Part shown: positions 58,188-64,000 of the stretch, one piece after another
How positions within the stretch are numbered: the first letter of the stretch is position 1
How the letters are laid out: each line of letters starts with the position of its first letter
DNA from: CAZDDI01 sp964504195
Lineage (GTDB): Bacteria; Chloroflexota; Anaerolineae; B4-G1; SLSP01
Length of the DNA: 64,000 nt
Reading direction: 5' to 3'
NCBI GenBank assembly: GCA_964504195.1
Contig: CAZDDI010000003.1
Coordinates: forward strand, 1 to 64,000
Position numbers and translations under genes: made by a program
Notes under the pieces: generated by a model
Databases searched by the model: none
Told to the model about the DNA's origin: nothing
What the model saw: the letters and a program-made list of their open reading frames with translations, nothing else

Positions 58188-59315
58188 TGCCTTCGACAGG
58201 TGCCGATGAGTCCGGTGGCTGAGCCTGCCGAAGCCTCTCCCGGTTGCCCTGCGCCGTGGCCTTTGCCGAGCGCAGACGCCTTTGACAAGCTCAGGCAACG
58301 ATGAATCCGGTGGCTGAGCCTGCCGAAGCCTCTCCCGGTTGCCCTACGCCAGGGCCTTTGATGAGCGCAGATGCCTTCGACAGGCTCAGGCACCGGAAAA
58401 GCCCGGTGGCTGAGTCTGCCAAAGTCTCTCCGGTTAGCCTACGCCGTGCCCTTTGACGAGCGCAGATGCCTTTGACAAGCTCAGGTAACGATGANNNNNN
58501 NNNNNNNNNNNNNNNNNNNNNNNNNNNNNNNNNNNNNNNNNNNNNNNNNNNNNNNNNNNNNNNNNNNNNNNNNNNNNNNNNNNNNNNNNNNNNNTACGCC
58601 GTGCCCTTTGACGAGCGCAGATGCCTTTGACAAGCTCAGGTAACGATGAATCCGGTGGCTGAGCCTGCCGAAGCCTCTCCGGTTAGCCTACGCCGTGCCC
58701 TTTGACGAGCGCAGATGCCTTTGACAAGCTCAGGTAACGATGAGTCCGGTGGCTGAGCCGGCCGAAGCCTCTCCCGGTTGCCCTACGCCAGGGCCTTCGA
58801 CGAGCGCAGATGCCTTCGACAGGCTCAGGCACCGGAAAAGCCCGGTGGCTGAGCCTGCCGAAGTCTCTCCCGGTTGCCGTATGCCAGGACCTTCGACGAG
58901 CGCAGATGCCTTCGACAGTCTCAGGCAACGATACATCCGGCGGCTGAGCCTGCCGAAGCCTCTCCCGGTTGCCCTACGCCAGGGCCTTTGATGAGCGCAG
59001 ATGCCTTCGACAGGCTCAGGTAACGATGAGTCCGGTGGCTGAGCCTGCCGAAGTCTCTCCCGGTTGCCCTACGCCAGGGCCTTTGATGAGCTCAGATGCC
59101 TTCGACAGGCTCAGGCACCGGAAAAGCCCGGTGGCTGAGCCTGCCGAAGTCTCTCCCGGTTGCCGTATGCCAGGACCTTCGACGAGCGCAGATGCCTTCG
59201 ACAGTCTCAGGCAACGATACATCCGGCGGCTGAGCCTGCCGAAGCCTCTCCCGGTTGCCCTACGCCAGGGCCTTTGATGAGCGCAGATGCCTTCGACAGG
59301 CTCAGGCACCGGAAA
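58188..59315. repeat. Satellite-like tandem array of about 95-bp units
   Basis: At least 11 head-to-tail units, starts at GGTGGCTGAGCCTGCC near 58214, 58309, 58405, then after a gap 58654, 58748, 58844, 58939, 59034, 59131 and 59226. Period 94-96 bp. Units carry CCTTCGACAGGCTCAGGCA and CTCTCCCGGTTGCC words, so each contains an inverted pair. A three-unit higher-order repeat of about 285 bp recurs. Not coding: reading frames across units are shadows. Not a CRISPR: no uniform spacers. Confidence 0.9.
58495..58594. other. Scaffold gap (100 N) inside the satellite array
   Basis: Exactly 100 N; the same words (TACGCCGTGCCCTTTGACGA) flank both sides, so unknown extra tandem copies were probably collapsed. 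Confidence 0.95.
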
Positions 59316-59373
59316 GGACTGGCGGGCTACCTATCACACTATTATACAGCAACGGCTGCGGATGAAAATATCA

Positions 59374-60240
59374 TTACCGAATGGCGCGCTGCAAGCTCTG
59401 AGCACCCCACACAAGACCGAAAATCGCTGTGCAGGTGAGGACAATCGCTGCGCCAGAGGCTACACTGTAATGATAGGAAAGGTACAATCCCACCATGCCA
59501 GAGAGGGCCGCGATGAGCGCTGCGATAGCCATCATCACCGGCAGGCGCTTGGTGAGCAATGAGGCCGTTGCCGCCGGCGTCACCAGCAGAGCCACCATCA
59601 ACGCCACGCCCACCGTTTGCAGCGCGATGACTACGCATAGCGCGATAAGGATCAGCAGCAGCGACTCAAAGAGCTGCGCCGGGATGCGCAATGTCTCCGC
59701 CAGTACCGGATCAAAAGACAGTACCAAAAATTCCTTATAGAATGCGGCTACGGTCAACAGAATGCCGCCGCCAAAGAGTGCTACGCGCCACAAATCGGCA
59801 TTCGAGACGCCCAACACGTCACCGAACAGGAAGTGCGCTAAGTCTACGCTATAGCTGCGCGCGGTGGAAATTAGCGCGATGCCCAGTGCAAACAGCCCAG
59901 CAAACACGATACCGATGGCGGTATCCTCTTTGAAGCGCCGACCCTGGCTCAAGCGGCCAATGCCTAGCGAGGCCAGCACGGCTGTGACCAGCCCCCACCA
60001 AAACAGCGGTTCGCGTGCGCCGCCGCCCACCAAATAGCCAATCGCCAGACCGGGCAACATCGCGTGCGCCAGCGCATCGCCAAAGAACGCCATGCCGCGC
60101 AGCACCACATACGTCCCCACCACTGCGCACACGATGCCCACCACAATCGCCGCGGCCAACCCCCGCACCATGAACGCATAGCGCAGCGGCCCGACAATCC
60201 AATCCCATAAAAGTTCCATCAGTGCTTGTGCCCTTCGCAA
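59374..60240 (-). CDS. znuB: Zinc/manganese-type metal ABC permease
   Basis: 288 aa, about eight helices, ABC-3 metal permease family: MRGLAAAIVVGIVCAVVGTY, VLRGMAFFGDALAHAMLPGL (the ZnuB signature) and GVALMVALLVTPAATASLLT. Forms the membrane pore of the transporter encoded with the adjacent ATPase and binding protein. Overlaps the ATPase gene by 22 bp. The name znuB rests on the Zur/His-loop partner context. Confidence 0.9.
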   Translation of the reverse strand: MRRAQALMELLWDWIVGPLRYAFMVRGLAAAIVVGIVCAVVGTYVVLRGMAFFGDALAHAMLPGLAIGYLVGGGAREPLFWWGLVTAVLASLGIGRLSQGRRFKEDTAIGIVFAGLFALGIALISTARSYSVDLAHFLFGDVLGVSNADLWRVALFGGGILLTVAAFYKEFLVLSFDPVLAETLRIPAQLFESLLLILIALCVVIALQTVGVALMVALLVTPAATASLLTKRLPVMMAIAALIAALSGMVGLYLSYHYSVASGAAIVLTCTAIFGLVWGAQSLQRAIR

Positions 60241-61058
60241 CAGGTATCACTCAGCGCCAACTCTGTCCCGTTGACCGGGATCAGGCGCAACTGTCCGCCG
60301 TAAGCCGCTAGCAGATTCTCGCGCGTAAACACCGTTTCGGGTGGCCCGAACCCTAATAAACGTCGGTTCAGCAACATCACGCGATCAAATTGCTCGGCGG
60401 CCTGGTTCAAATCGTGCGTCGAAAGCATCACCGTCACTTGCCGTGCGCGCAGCGTCTCCAATACCTGGAAGATGCTCTCTTGCGCGGGGACATCCAAGCC
60501 GGTAAGCGGTTCATCCATCAACATCAGCTCCGCCTCCTGCGCCAACGCGCGTGCGATGAACATGCGCTGTTGCTGCCCGCCGGAGAGCTCGCCGATTTGC
60601 CGCCGCGCCAACACGCCCATGCCCACCAGCTCCAGACACTCCTGCACATAGTCCCAATCGCACTTGCGTGGGCGGCGCAACAGCCCCAACTTGCCGGTGC
60701 GCCCCATCATCACCACATCGGCCACCGTCACGGGGAAGTCCCAATCCACCAGACTGCGTTGCGGCACATAGGCGATGCAGATGTGCCCGCCCGGCCCGGC
60801 CCCGTAAACGCTGATCTCGCCCCGTACCGGCGTGAGCACGCCCGCGATGGCCTTGAGCAGCGTGCTTTTGCCCGCGCCGTTCGGCCCTATCACAGCCACC
60901 CGTTCCCCGGTTTGGAGGATGAAGCTCAACTGCTCCACAGCCAGGTGGCCGTCGTAGGCCACATCTAAAGCTGCTACTTGCAGAATAGGCGCACCCGGTT
61001 GGTGCGCCACATGCTGCCCGGCATACGCAGAAGACCAGAATTTGTTGGGTAAGGTCAC
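60219..61058 (-). CDS. znuC: Zinc ABC transporter ATPase
   Basis: 279 aa. Walker A GPNGAGKSTLLKAIAG, signature LSGGQQQRMFIARAL, Walker B LMLMDEPLTGLD, H-loop STHDLNQAAEQFD. Q-loop GGHICIAYVPQRSLVDWDFP matches metal-type ABC ATPases. Powers ZnuB. Terminal tail ends CCEGHKH. Confidence 0.93.
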   Translation of the reverse strand: MTLPNKFWSSAYAGQHVAHQPGAPILQVAALDVAYDGHLAVEQLSFILQTGERVAVIGPNGAGKSTLLKAIAGVLTPVRGEISVYGAGPGGHICIAYVPQRSLVDWDFPVTVADVVMMGRTGKLGLLRRPRKCDWDYVQECLELVGMGVLARRQIGELSGGQQQRMFIARALAQEAELMLMDEPLTGLDVPAQESIFQVLETLRARQVTVMLSTHDLNQAAEQFDRVMLLNRRLLGFGPPETVFTRENLLAAYGGQLRLIPVNGTELALSDTCCEGHKH

Positions 61059-61145
61059 AAGTGCTCCTGAGTGTGAAACGTGATATTTGTCGCTTGTCGT
61101 TTGTCGCTTGCTGCTTGCTGCTTGCTGCTTGTGGCTTGTCGCTTG

Positions 61146-62129
61146 TTACTTGAGCGCGCCGACAATCGCATTCACATTATACCGCAGATATGCCAGATAA
61201 GTGGGCGCGTCGCCGTCGGCGGCGGTGAGCGAGCCGGTGTAGAGGTAGACGAGCTGCACGCCGGTATCCTCGGCCACGCGCTGTGCCAACGCCGGATTGA
61301 CCGTGCTGCCGACGAACAGCGCCGGGACGTTGTAGGCGCGGATAGCATCTTCGAGCGCGGCTAGCTCCTGCGCGGAAGGCTGCGCCAGCGTGCTGTAGCC
61401 CGGCACGACCGCGCCCAACTGCTCCAGCCCATAGTGCGCGGCGAAGTACCCAAAGATCAGGTGATCCGTCACCAGCACCCGGTTAGCCGCTGGGATTTGG
61501 GCAATCTGCTCGCTGATCCAGGTGTCCACAGCGCGGAGCTCCTGCCGGTAGGCGGCGGCATTGGCGCGGTACACGGTCGCATGGGCGGCATCCAGGCGGC
61601 TCAGGGTTTGCTCGATGGCATCCACCCACACCAACACGTTGCGCGGCGAAGTCCAGGTGTGCGGATCCATATCGTGATCGTGGTCATCGTCATACAGCGC
61701 ATCATCGTGATGGGAATCGTCATCGTGATCATGCCCGTGATTATCATCGTGATGGTGATCGCTTTCAAACTCCAAAAGCGTTACGTCAGCAGAGAGATCT
61801 ACGATTTCGGCATTGCCGCCGGCATTGGCGAGCAACTGCGCGAGGAATTCTTCCAGGCCCGCCCCATTGATGAAGACGACATCTGCATCGCTTACCGCAG
61901 CCACATCTTGCGGCGTGGGCGAGAACGTGTGCGGATCGCTGCCTACCGGCAACAGCACCGTGAGCGCGATCGCATCGCCGCCAATCTGCCGCACCACATC
62001 GCCCACGATGGTCGTGGTCGCCACTACCTTGAACTTGTCGGTAGACGCGGCTTCCGGCGCGCGACACGCGGGCAAGCCCCCCAGGTTCAAGATAACGATA
62101 AGACTAAGTAGAAAAACTTTGCGTGACAT
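61146..62129 (-). CDS. znuA: Zinc-binding lipoprotein ZnuA
   Basis: 327 aa. Lipobox GGLPAC (Cys22). Metal-site histidines in SDPHTFSP (His67) and DPHTWTSP (His157), and a His/Asp-rich loop (about 125-152) that is typical of zinc-specific rather than manganese-specific binding proteins. Later FGYFAAHYGLEQLGAVVPGY fits the family. Delivers zinc to ZnuBC. Leader repeat and SD AAAGGAG lie directly upstream. A Zur box lies at 62225-62243. Confidence 0.93.
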   Translation of the reverse strand: MSRKVFLLSLIVILNLGGLPACRAPEAASTDKFKVVATTTIVGDVVRQIGGDAIALTVLLPVGSDPHTFSPTPQDVAAVSDADVVFINGAGLEEFLAQLLANAGGNAEIVDLSADVTLLEFESDHHHDDNHGHDHDDDSHHDDALYDDDHDHDMDPHTWTSPRNVLVWVDAIEQTLSRLDAAHATVYRANAAAYRQELRAVDTWISEQIAQIPAANRVLVTDHLIFGYFAAHYGLEQLGAVVPGYSTLAQPSAQELAALEDAIRAYNVPALFVGSTVNPALAQRVAEDTGVQLVYLYTGSLTAADGDAPTYLAYLRYNVNAIVGALK

Positions 62130-62142
62130 CAGATACTCCTTT

Positions 62143-62169
62143 CAAATGGCAAATCACAAATCTCAAATC
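62143..62169 (-). repeat. Leader repeat upstream of znuA
   Basis: Coding strand GATTTGAGATTTGTGATTTG then CCATTTG, before AAAGGAG and ATG 62129. Clear member. Confidence 0.75.
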
Positions 62170-62224
62170 GCATGGCGTGTGTATTTGCTATACGTGCTGC
62201 TAATGCGGGATTGGTAATCGCGTA

Positions 62225-62243
62225 ATTGAAAATTGTTTTCAAT
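62225..62243 (-). promoter_or_regulatory. Zur box upstream of znuA
   Basis: Perfect palindrome ATTGAAAA-TTG-TTTTCAAT, the Zur/Fur-type operator pattern. Lies between zur and znuA. Confidence 0.85.
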
Positions 62244-62268
62244 AAGCGTGTAAAAAAAGCCGCGCGGA

Positions 62269-62685
62269 TCAGACAACCTGGCACGCTGGGCACAGTCCCA
62301 CGAGTTGCAGTAGATGCTCTTCTACGCGGTAGCCGGTATTCACCTGCACCTCGGCGATGAGGGTTTCCAGCCCTTCGCAGCCGGGGAACTCGACCGCGCG
62401 TCCGCAGCCGCGACAGAGCAGCGCGTGCCGGTGGCCCGGCGCGGCAGGCAGGTAGCCGTGGCAGCCATCCTCACGGTGGACACGACGCACCAGCGACAGG
62501 CGCTCCAGCACATCCAGCGTGCGGTAGATGGTGACGAGTCCCAGCTTCGGGTGCTCTGCGCGCCCGCGCTCCAGCAGCTCCAGTGGTGCCAACGGTGTAT
62601 CCGTAGCACGGAGCGCAGCGATAATCGCGCAACGCGATGCGGTCAAACGATAACCGGCTTCGGCCAAAGCAGCTTCCCAGGGCAT
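62269..62685 (-). CDS. zur: Fur-family regulator Zur
   Basis: 138 aa. N-terminal winged helix (GYRLTASRCAIIAALRATDT, LGLVTIYRTLDVLERLSLVR). Metal-binding His85/His87 in GHRHALLC, and structural zinc Cys91/Cys94 (CRGC) and Cys132/Cys135 (CPAC). Zinc-responsive repressor of the znu genes; adjacent gene order and the two Zur boxes support Zur over Fur. Starts after GAGGACATAGACTA-like sequence. Confidence 0.92.
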   Translation of the reverse strand: MPWEAALAEAGYRLTASRCAIIAALRATDTPLAPLELLERGRAEHPKLGLVTIYRTLDVLERLSLVRRVHREDGCHGYLPAAPGHRHALLCRGCGRAVEFPGCEGLETLIAEVQVNTGYRVEEHLLQLVGLCPACQVV

Positions 62686-62699
62686 TAGTCTATGTCCTT

Positions 62700-62718
62700 A
62701 TTGAAAAACATTTTCATT
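62700..62718 (-). promoter_or_regulatory. Zur box over the zur promoter start site
   Basis: ATTGAAAA-ACA-TTTTCATT, one mismatch from the perfect box at 62225. It directly follows the -10 box of zur, giving autoregulation. Confidence 0.8.
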
Positions 62719-62746
62719 ATTGTAACGTCATTGCGGAAAGTGTCAA
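62719..62746 (-). promoter_or_regulatory. Sigma-A promoter of zur
   Basis: Minus strand: TTGACA (62746-62741), 16-bp spacer, TACAAT (62724-62719). The Zur box overlaps the start site. Confidence 0.75.
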
Positions 62747-62762
62747 GCGCTTCACCAGATAT

Positions 62763-62790
62763 TTGGCAATGCAGCAAACTTGGGTATACT
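62763..62790 (+). promoter_or_regulatory. Candidate promoter of 62897 gene
   Basis: TTGGCA (62763-62768), 16 bp, TATACT (62785-62790), about 100 bp before the GTG start, divergent from zur. Confidence 0.55.
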
Positions 62791-62844
62791 ATGCGTGAAA
62801 CGTGAGACGTAATGCGTGCCGGAGAATCCTCACGTTTTAGATGA

Positions 62845-62880
62845 AATTCGCCATTCGCTATTTGAGATTTGCCGATTTTC
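62845..62880 (+). repeat. Leader repeat upstream of the 62897 gene
   Basis: AATTCGCCATTCGCTATTTG then AGATTTGCCGATTTTC, ending before CGAGGAGG and the GTG at 62897. Confidence 0.7.
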
Positions 62881-62896
62881 AACGAGGAGGCTCACC

Positions 62897-63433
62897 GTGC
62901 GCAAAGATGAACTTACCCCCCGCCAACAGGGGCAACGGGCAGCATTTGTTATTCGATTGCAGGAGGCTGGCTGGGAGGAATCGGCTTTCAATCGGCTCTT
63001 CGATCAGGGCAAAATGACACCCATTGAGGCGCAGCTGCTGTGCCACAATCCGCATCTATTGTTGAGTGTGAGCTATCTGGCAGGCGCCGGCCAATTATCA
63101 CTGGAGGTGCGCGATCCGGAGAGCCACGCCGGACTGGCCCTGGTCACGGTGTTTGGCGACCGGATGGCGGAATGGCTCACTGTGGTGTTAGTGCACCAGA
63201 AGCGGCTGGCGCCGGAGAATTACCGTGAGGTTTTCGAGGCGCTTAGTACGGCTTTCCCGGAGAGTGTGTTGGAGCTGGTGGTGTCTGGGGGACAAGTTCA
63301 CCTGCCGCTATCCGACCCGCTCGCGGAGCGCTTGCTCGCTGCGCCCTGGGAAGATCATGCGTTGCAGCACTACACTACCTATCTCACACCCGAAGAGTTG
63401 GCGCGCTTGCAGGATGAAGTGGTGCAGGGGTAA
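62897..63433 (+). CDS. Unknown conserved-looking protein
   Basis: 178 aa from GTG 62897, chosen because GAGGAGG is at good spacing; the frame is open 81 bp further upstream but through the leader repeat. Sequence is soluble, Leu/Glu-rich, without membrane helices or known motif; KMTPIEAQLLCHNPHLL and SGGQVHLPLSDPLAERL are its most distinctive stretches. Function unknown. Lies between zur and pgm on the plus strand with its own leader. Confidence 0.75.
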   Translation: MRKDELTPRQQGQRAAFVIRLQEAGWEESAFNRLFDQGKMTPIEAQLLCHNPHLLLSVSYLAGAGQLSLEVRDPESHAGLALVTVFGDRMAEWLTVVLVHQKRLAPENYREVFEALSTAFPESVLELVVSGGQVHLPLSDPLAERLLAAPWEDHALQHYTTYLTPEELARLQDEVVQG

Positions 63434-63455
63434 GGGTACGACTGGCTCAGGCTTG

Positions 63456-63492
63456 TGATTTGAGATTTGAGATTCGCCATTCATCATTTTTT
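63456..63492 (+). repeat. Leader repeat upstream of pgm
   Basis: GATTTGAGATTTGAGATTCG then CCATTCATCATTTTTTT, directly before the SD AGGAGG and ATG 63505. Confidence 0.75.
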
Positions 63493-63504
63493 TAGGAGGC
63501 GCTT

Positions 63505-64000
63505 ATGACCGTGCATCCATTGGCCGGTAAACCGGCTCCCCGTGAGTTGTTGATCAATGTGCCGCGCACCGTCGCCGCGTACTACGCCTATCAGCCTGAT
63601 CCTGCCGACCCTACCCAACAGGTGGCCTTCGGCACGTCCGGGCATCGCGGCGCTTCGCTCGACCAGAGCTTCAATGAGGAGCACATCCTGGCAATCTGTC
63701 GGGCTATCATCGAGTACCGACAGGCGCAGGGGATCACCGGCCCGCTCTACATCGGCATGGATACGCACGCGCTCTCGGAGCCGGCGCTGATGACCGCCGT
63801 AGAGGTGTTCGCCGCGCATGAGGTGGAGATTGTGCTGCAAGCGGGTCTGGGCTACACGCCGACCCCTGTGATTTCCCACGCCATCCTCACGCACAATCGC
63901 GGGCAGAAAGCGGCGCTGGCGGATGGGATCGTCATTACGCCATCGCACAATCCTCCCGGCGATGGTGGGTTCAAGTACAATCCGCCCAGCGGCGGGCCGG
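63505..64000 (+). CDS. pgm: Phosphoglucomutase (alpha-D-glucose), partial at window end
   Basis: 165 residues visible, open to the window edge. Begins MTVHPLAGKPAPRELLINVP and contains FGTSGHRGASLDQSFNEEHI, TPTPVISHAILTHNR and the active-site serine loop ITPSHNPPGDGGFKYNPP. Interconverts glucose-1-phosphate and glucose-6-phosphate, supplying the substrate of RfbF among others. ATG preceded by AGGAGG. Only the first part of an enzyme normally about 540-580 aa. Confidence 0.92.
   Translation, partial: MTVHPLAGKPAPRELLINVPRTVAAYYAYQPDPADPTQQVAFGTSGHRGASLDQSFNEEHILAICRAIIEYRQAQGITGPLYIGMDTHALSEPALMTAVEVFAAHEVEIVLQAGLGYTPTPVISHAILTHNRGQKAALADGIVITPSHNPPGDGGFKYNPPSGGP

Noticed and set aside
58188..59315. 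CRISPR array
   Set aside because: Units are 94-96 bp with no short constant repeat plus unique spacer; whole units are similar, so it is a tandem satellite.
58740..59438. Small proteins across the satellite array
   Set aside because: Open frames occur on both strands with the same Pro/Ala/Arg repeats and no SD; they are a by-product of unit length near a multiple of three.
61080..61145. Tandem TTGCTGC/TTGTCGC simple repeat
   Set aside because: About 60 bp of 7-bp slippage-type repeat between znuA and znuC; noted but too simple to call a functional element.
61434..62111. A 225-codon frame opposite znuA with an Ile/Val-rich stretch
   Set aside because: The stretch is the complement of the His/Asp-rich metal loop; not a real membrane protein.
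1..64000. tRNA, rRNA, riboswitch or IS transposase genes
   Set aside because: Scanned for acceptor-stem/T-loop patterns, conserved riboswitch cores and transposase motifs by eye; none convincing.

Overview
The window looks like a chromosomal piece of a Chloroflexota bacterium, probably of the Anaerolineae/Caldilineae/Ardenticatenia side. This is inference from gene content: Thr-Pro-rich linkers on lipoproteins, an hrcA-grpE-dnaK-dnaJ-prmA cluster with a CIRCE operator, a 4-S1-domain ribosomal protein S1 with an acidic tail, a DUF951 protein, an MGDG-synthase-like glycosyltransferase and a heliorhodopsin. No rRNA, tRNA, CRISPR array, transposase or phage gene was seen. Two 100-N scaffold gaps (50508-50607 and 58495-58594) both sit inside tandem repeats.

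Layout. 0.1-1.9 kb: heliorhodopsin downstream of a secreted DUF4397 protein. 2.5-6.3 kb: NHL-repeat lipoprotein translationally overlapped by a hybrid histidine kinase. 6.3-8.3 kb: frameshifted Coa1-family gene and a PadR/HAAS pair with a compact self-operator. 8.5-13 kb: ahcY, a PfkB sugar/nucleoside kinase, a GT2 glycosyltransferase and rfbH. 13.5-17.6 kb: ABC transporter preceded by two CPBP membrane proteases. 17.7-20.6 kb: nitrilase-family amidase, alpha/beta hydrolase and two small membrane proteins. 20.6-21.9 kb: decayed DNA ending in a 51-codon relic of a second rfbH. 22-25.6 kb: DedA protein and the other CDP-sugar genes (epimerase, rfbG, rfbF). 25.9-35.3 kb: aminotransferase, an AT-rich unknown gene bracketed by a duplicated gene end, secreted lipoproteins, a GPH sugar symporter, a four-PA14 secreted protein and a small membrane protein. 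35.3-47.3 kb: HNH endonuclease, FtsK, a three-S1 protein, a membrane sensor with a possible DNA-binding tail, GNAT, Ig-domain protein, purine nucleoside phosphorylase, XerD, glycosyltransferase, DUF951, rhomboid and guanylate kinase. 47.4-58.2 kb: FmdB, an SDR enzyme, rpsA, infA, prmA and the heat-shock cluster, then a nitroreductase-fold protein with a tiny partner. 58.2-59.3 kb: a satellite-like array of about 95-bp units. 59.4-62.7 kb: zinc uptake operon with Zur and two Zur boxes. 62.9-64 kb: an unknown gene and the start of phosphoglucomutase.

How genes work together. AhcY and the PfkB kinase could clear S-adenosylhomocysteine and its adenosine product. RfbF, RfbG and RfbH make a CDP-3,6-dideoxyhexose precursor, and the epimerase and GT2 are plausible finishing steps. 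HrcA with CIRCE controls the chaperones, and Zur controls the Znu transporter.

The most striking non-coding signals are (i) a recurring leader containing GATTTGAGATTTGCCATTTG placed in coding orientation just before the ribosome binding site of seven unrelated genes, (ii) intergenic hairpins built from a few recurring words, (iii) an 80-bp hairpin element present at 2.2 and 13.2 kb, and (iv) the 95-bp array whose monomer also occurs alone at 2.1 kb. The most interesting protein is the heliorhodopsin. All coordinates and motifs were read by eye. Family names come from motif recognition, not searches.
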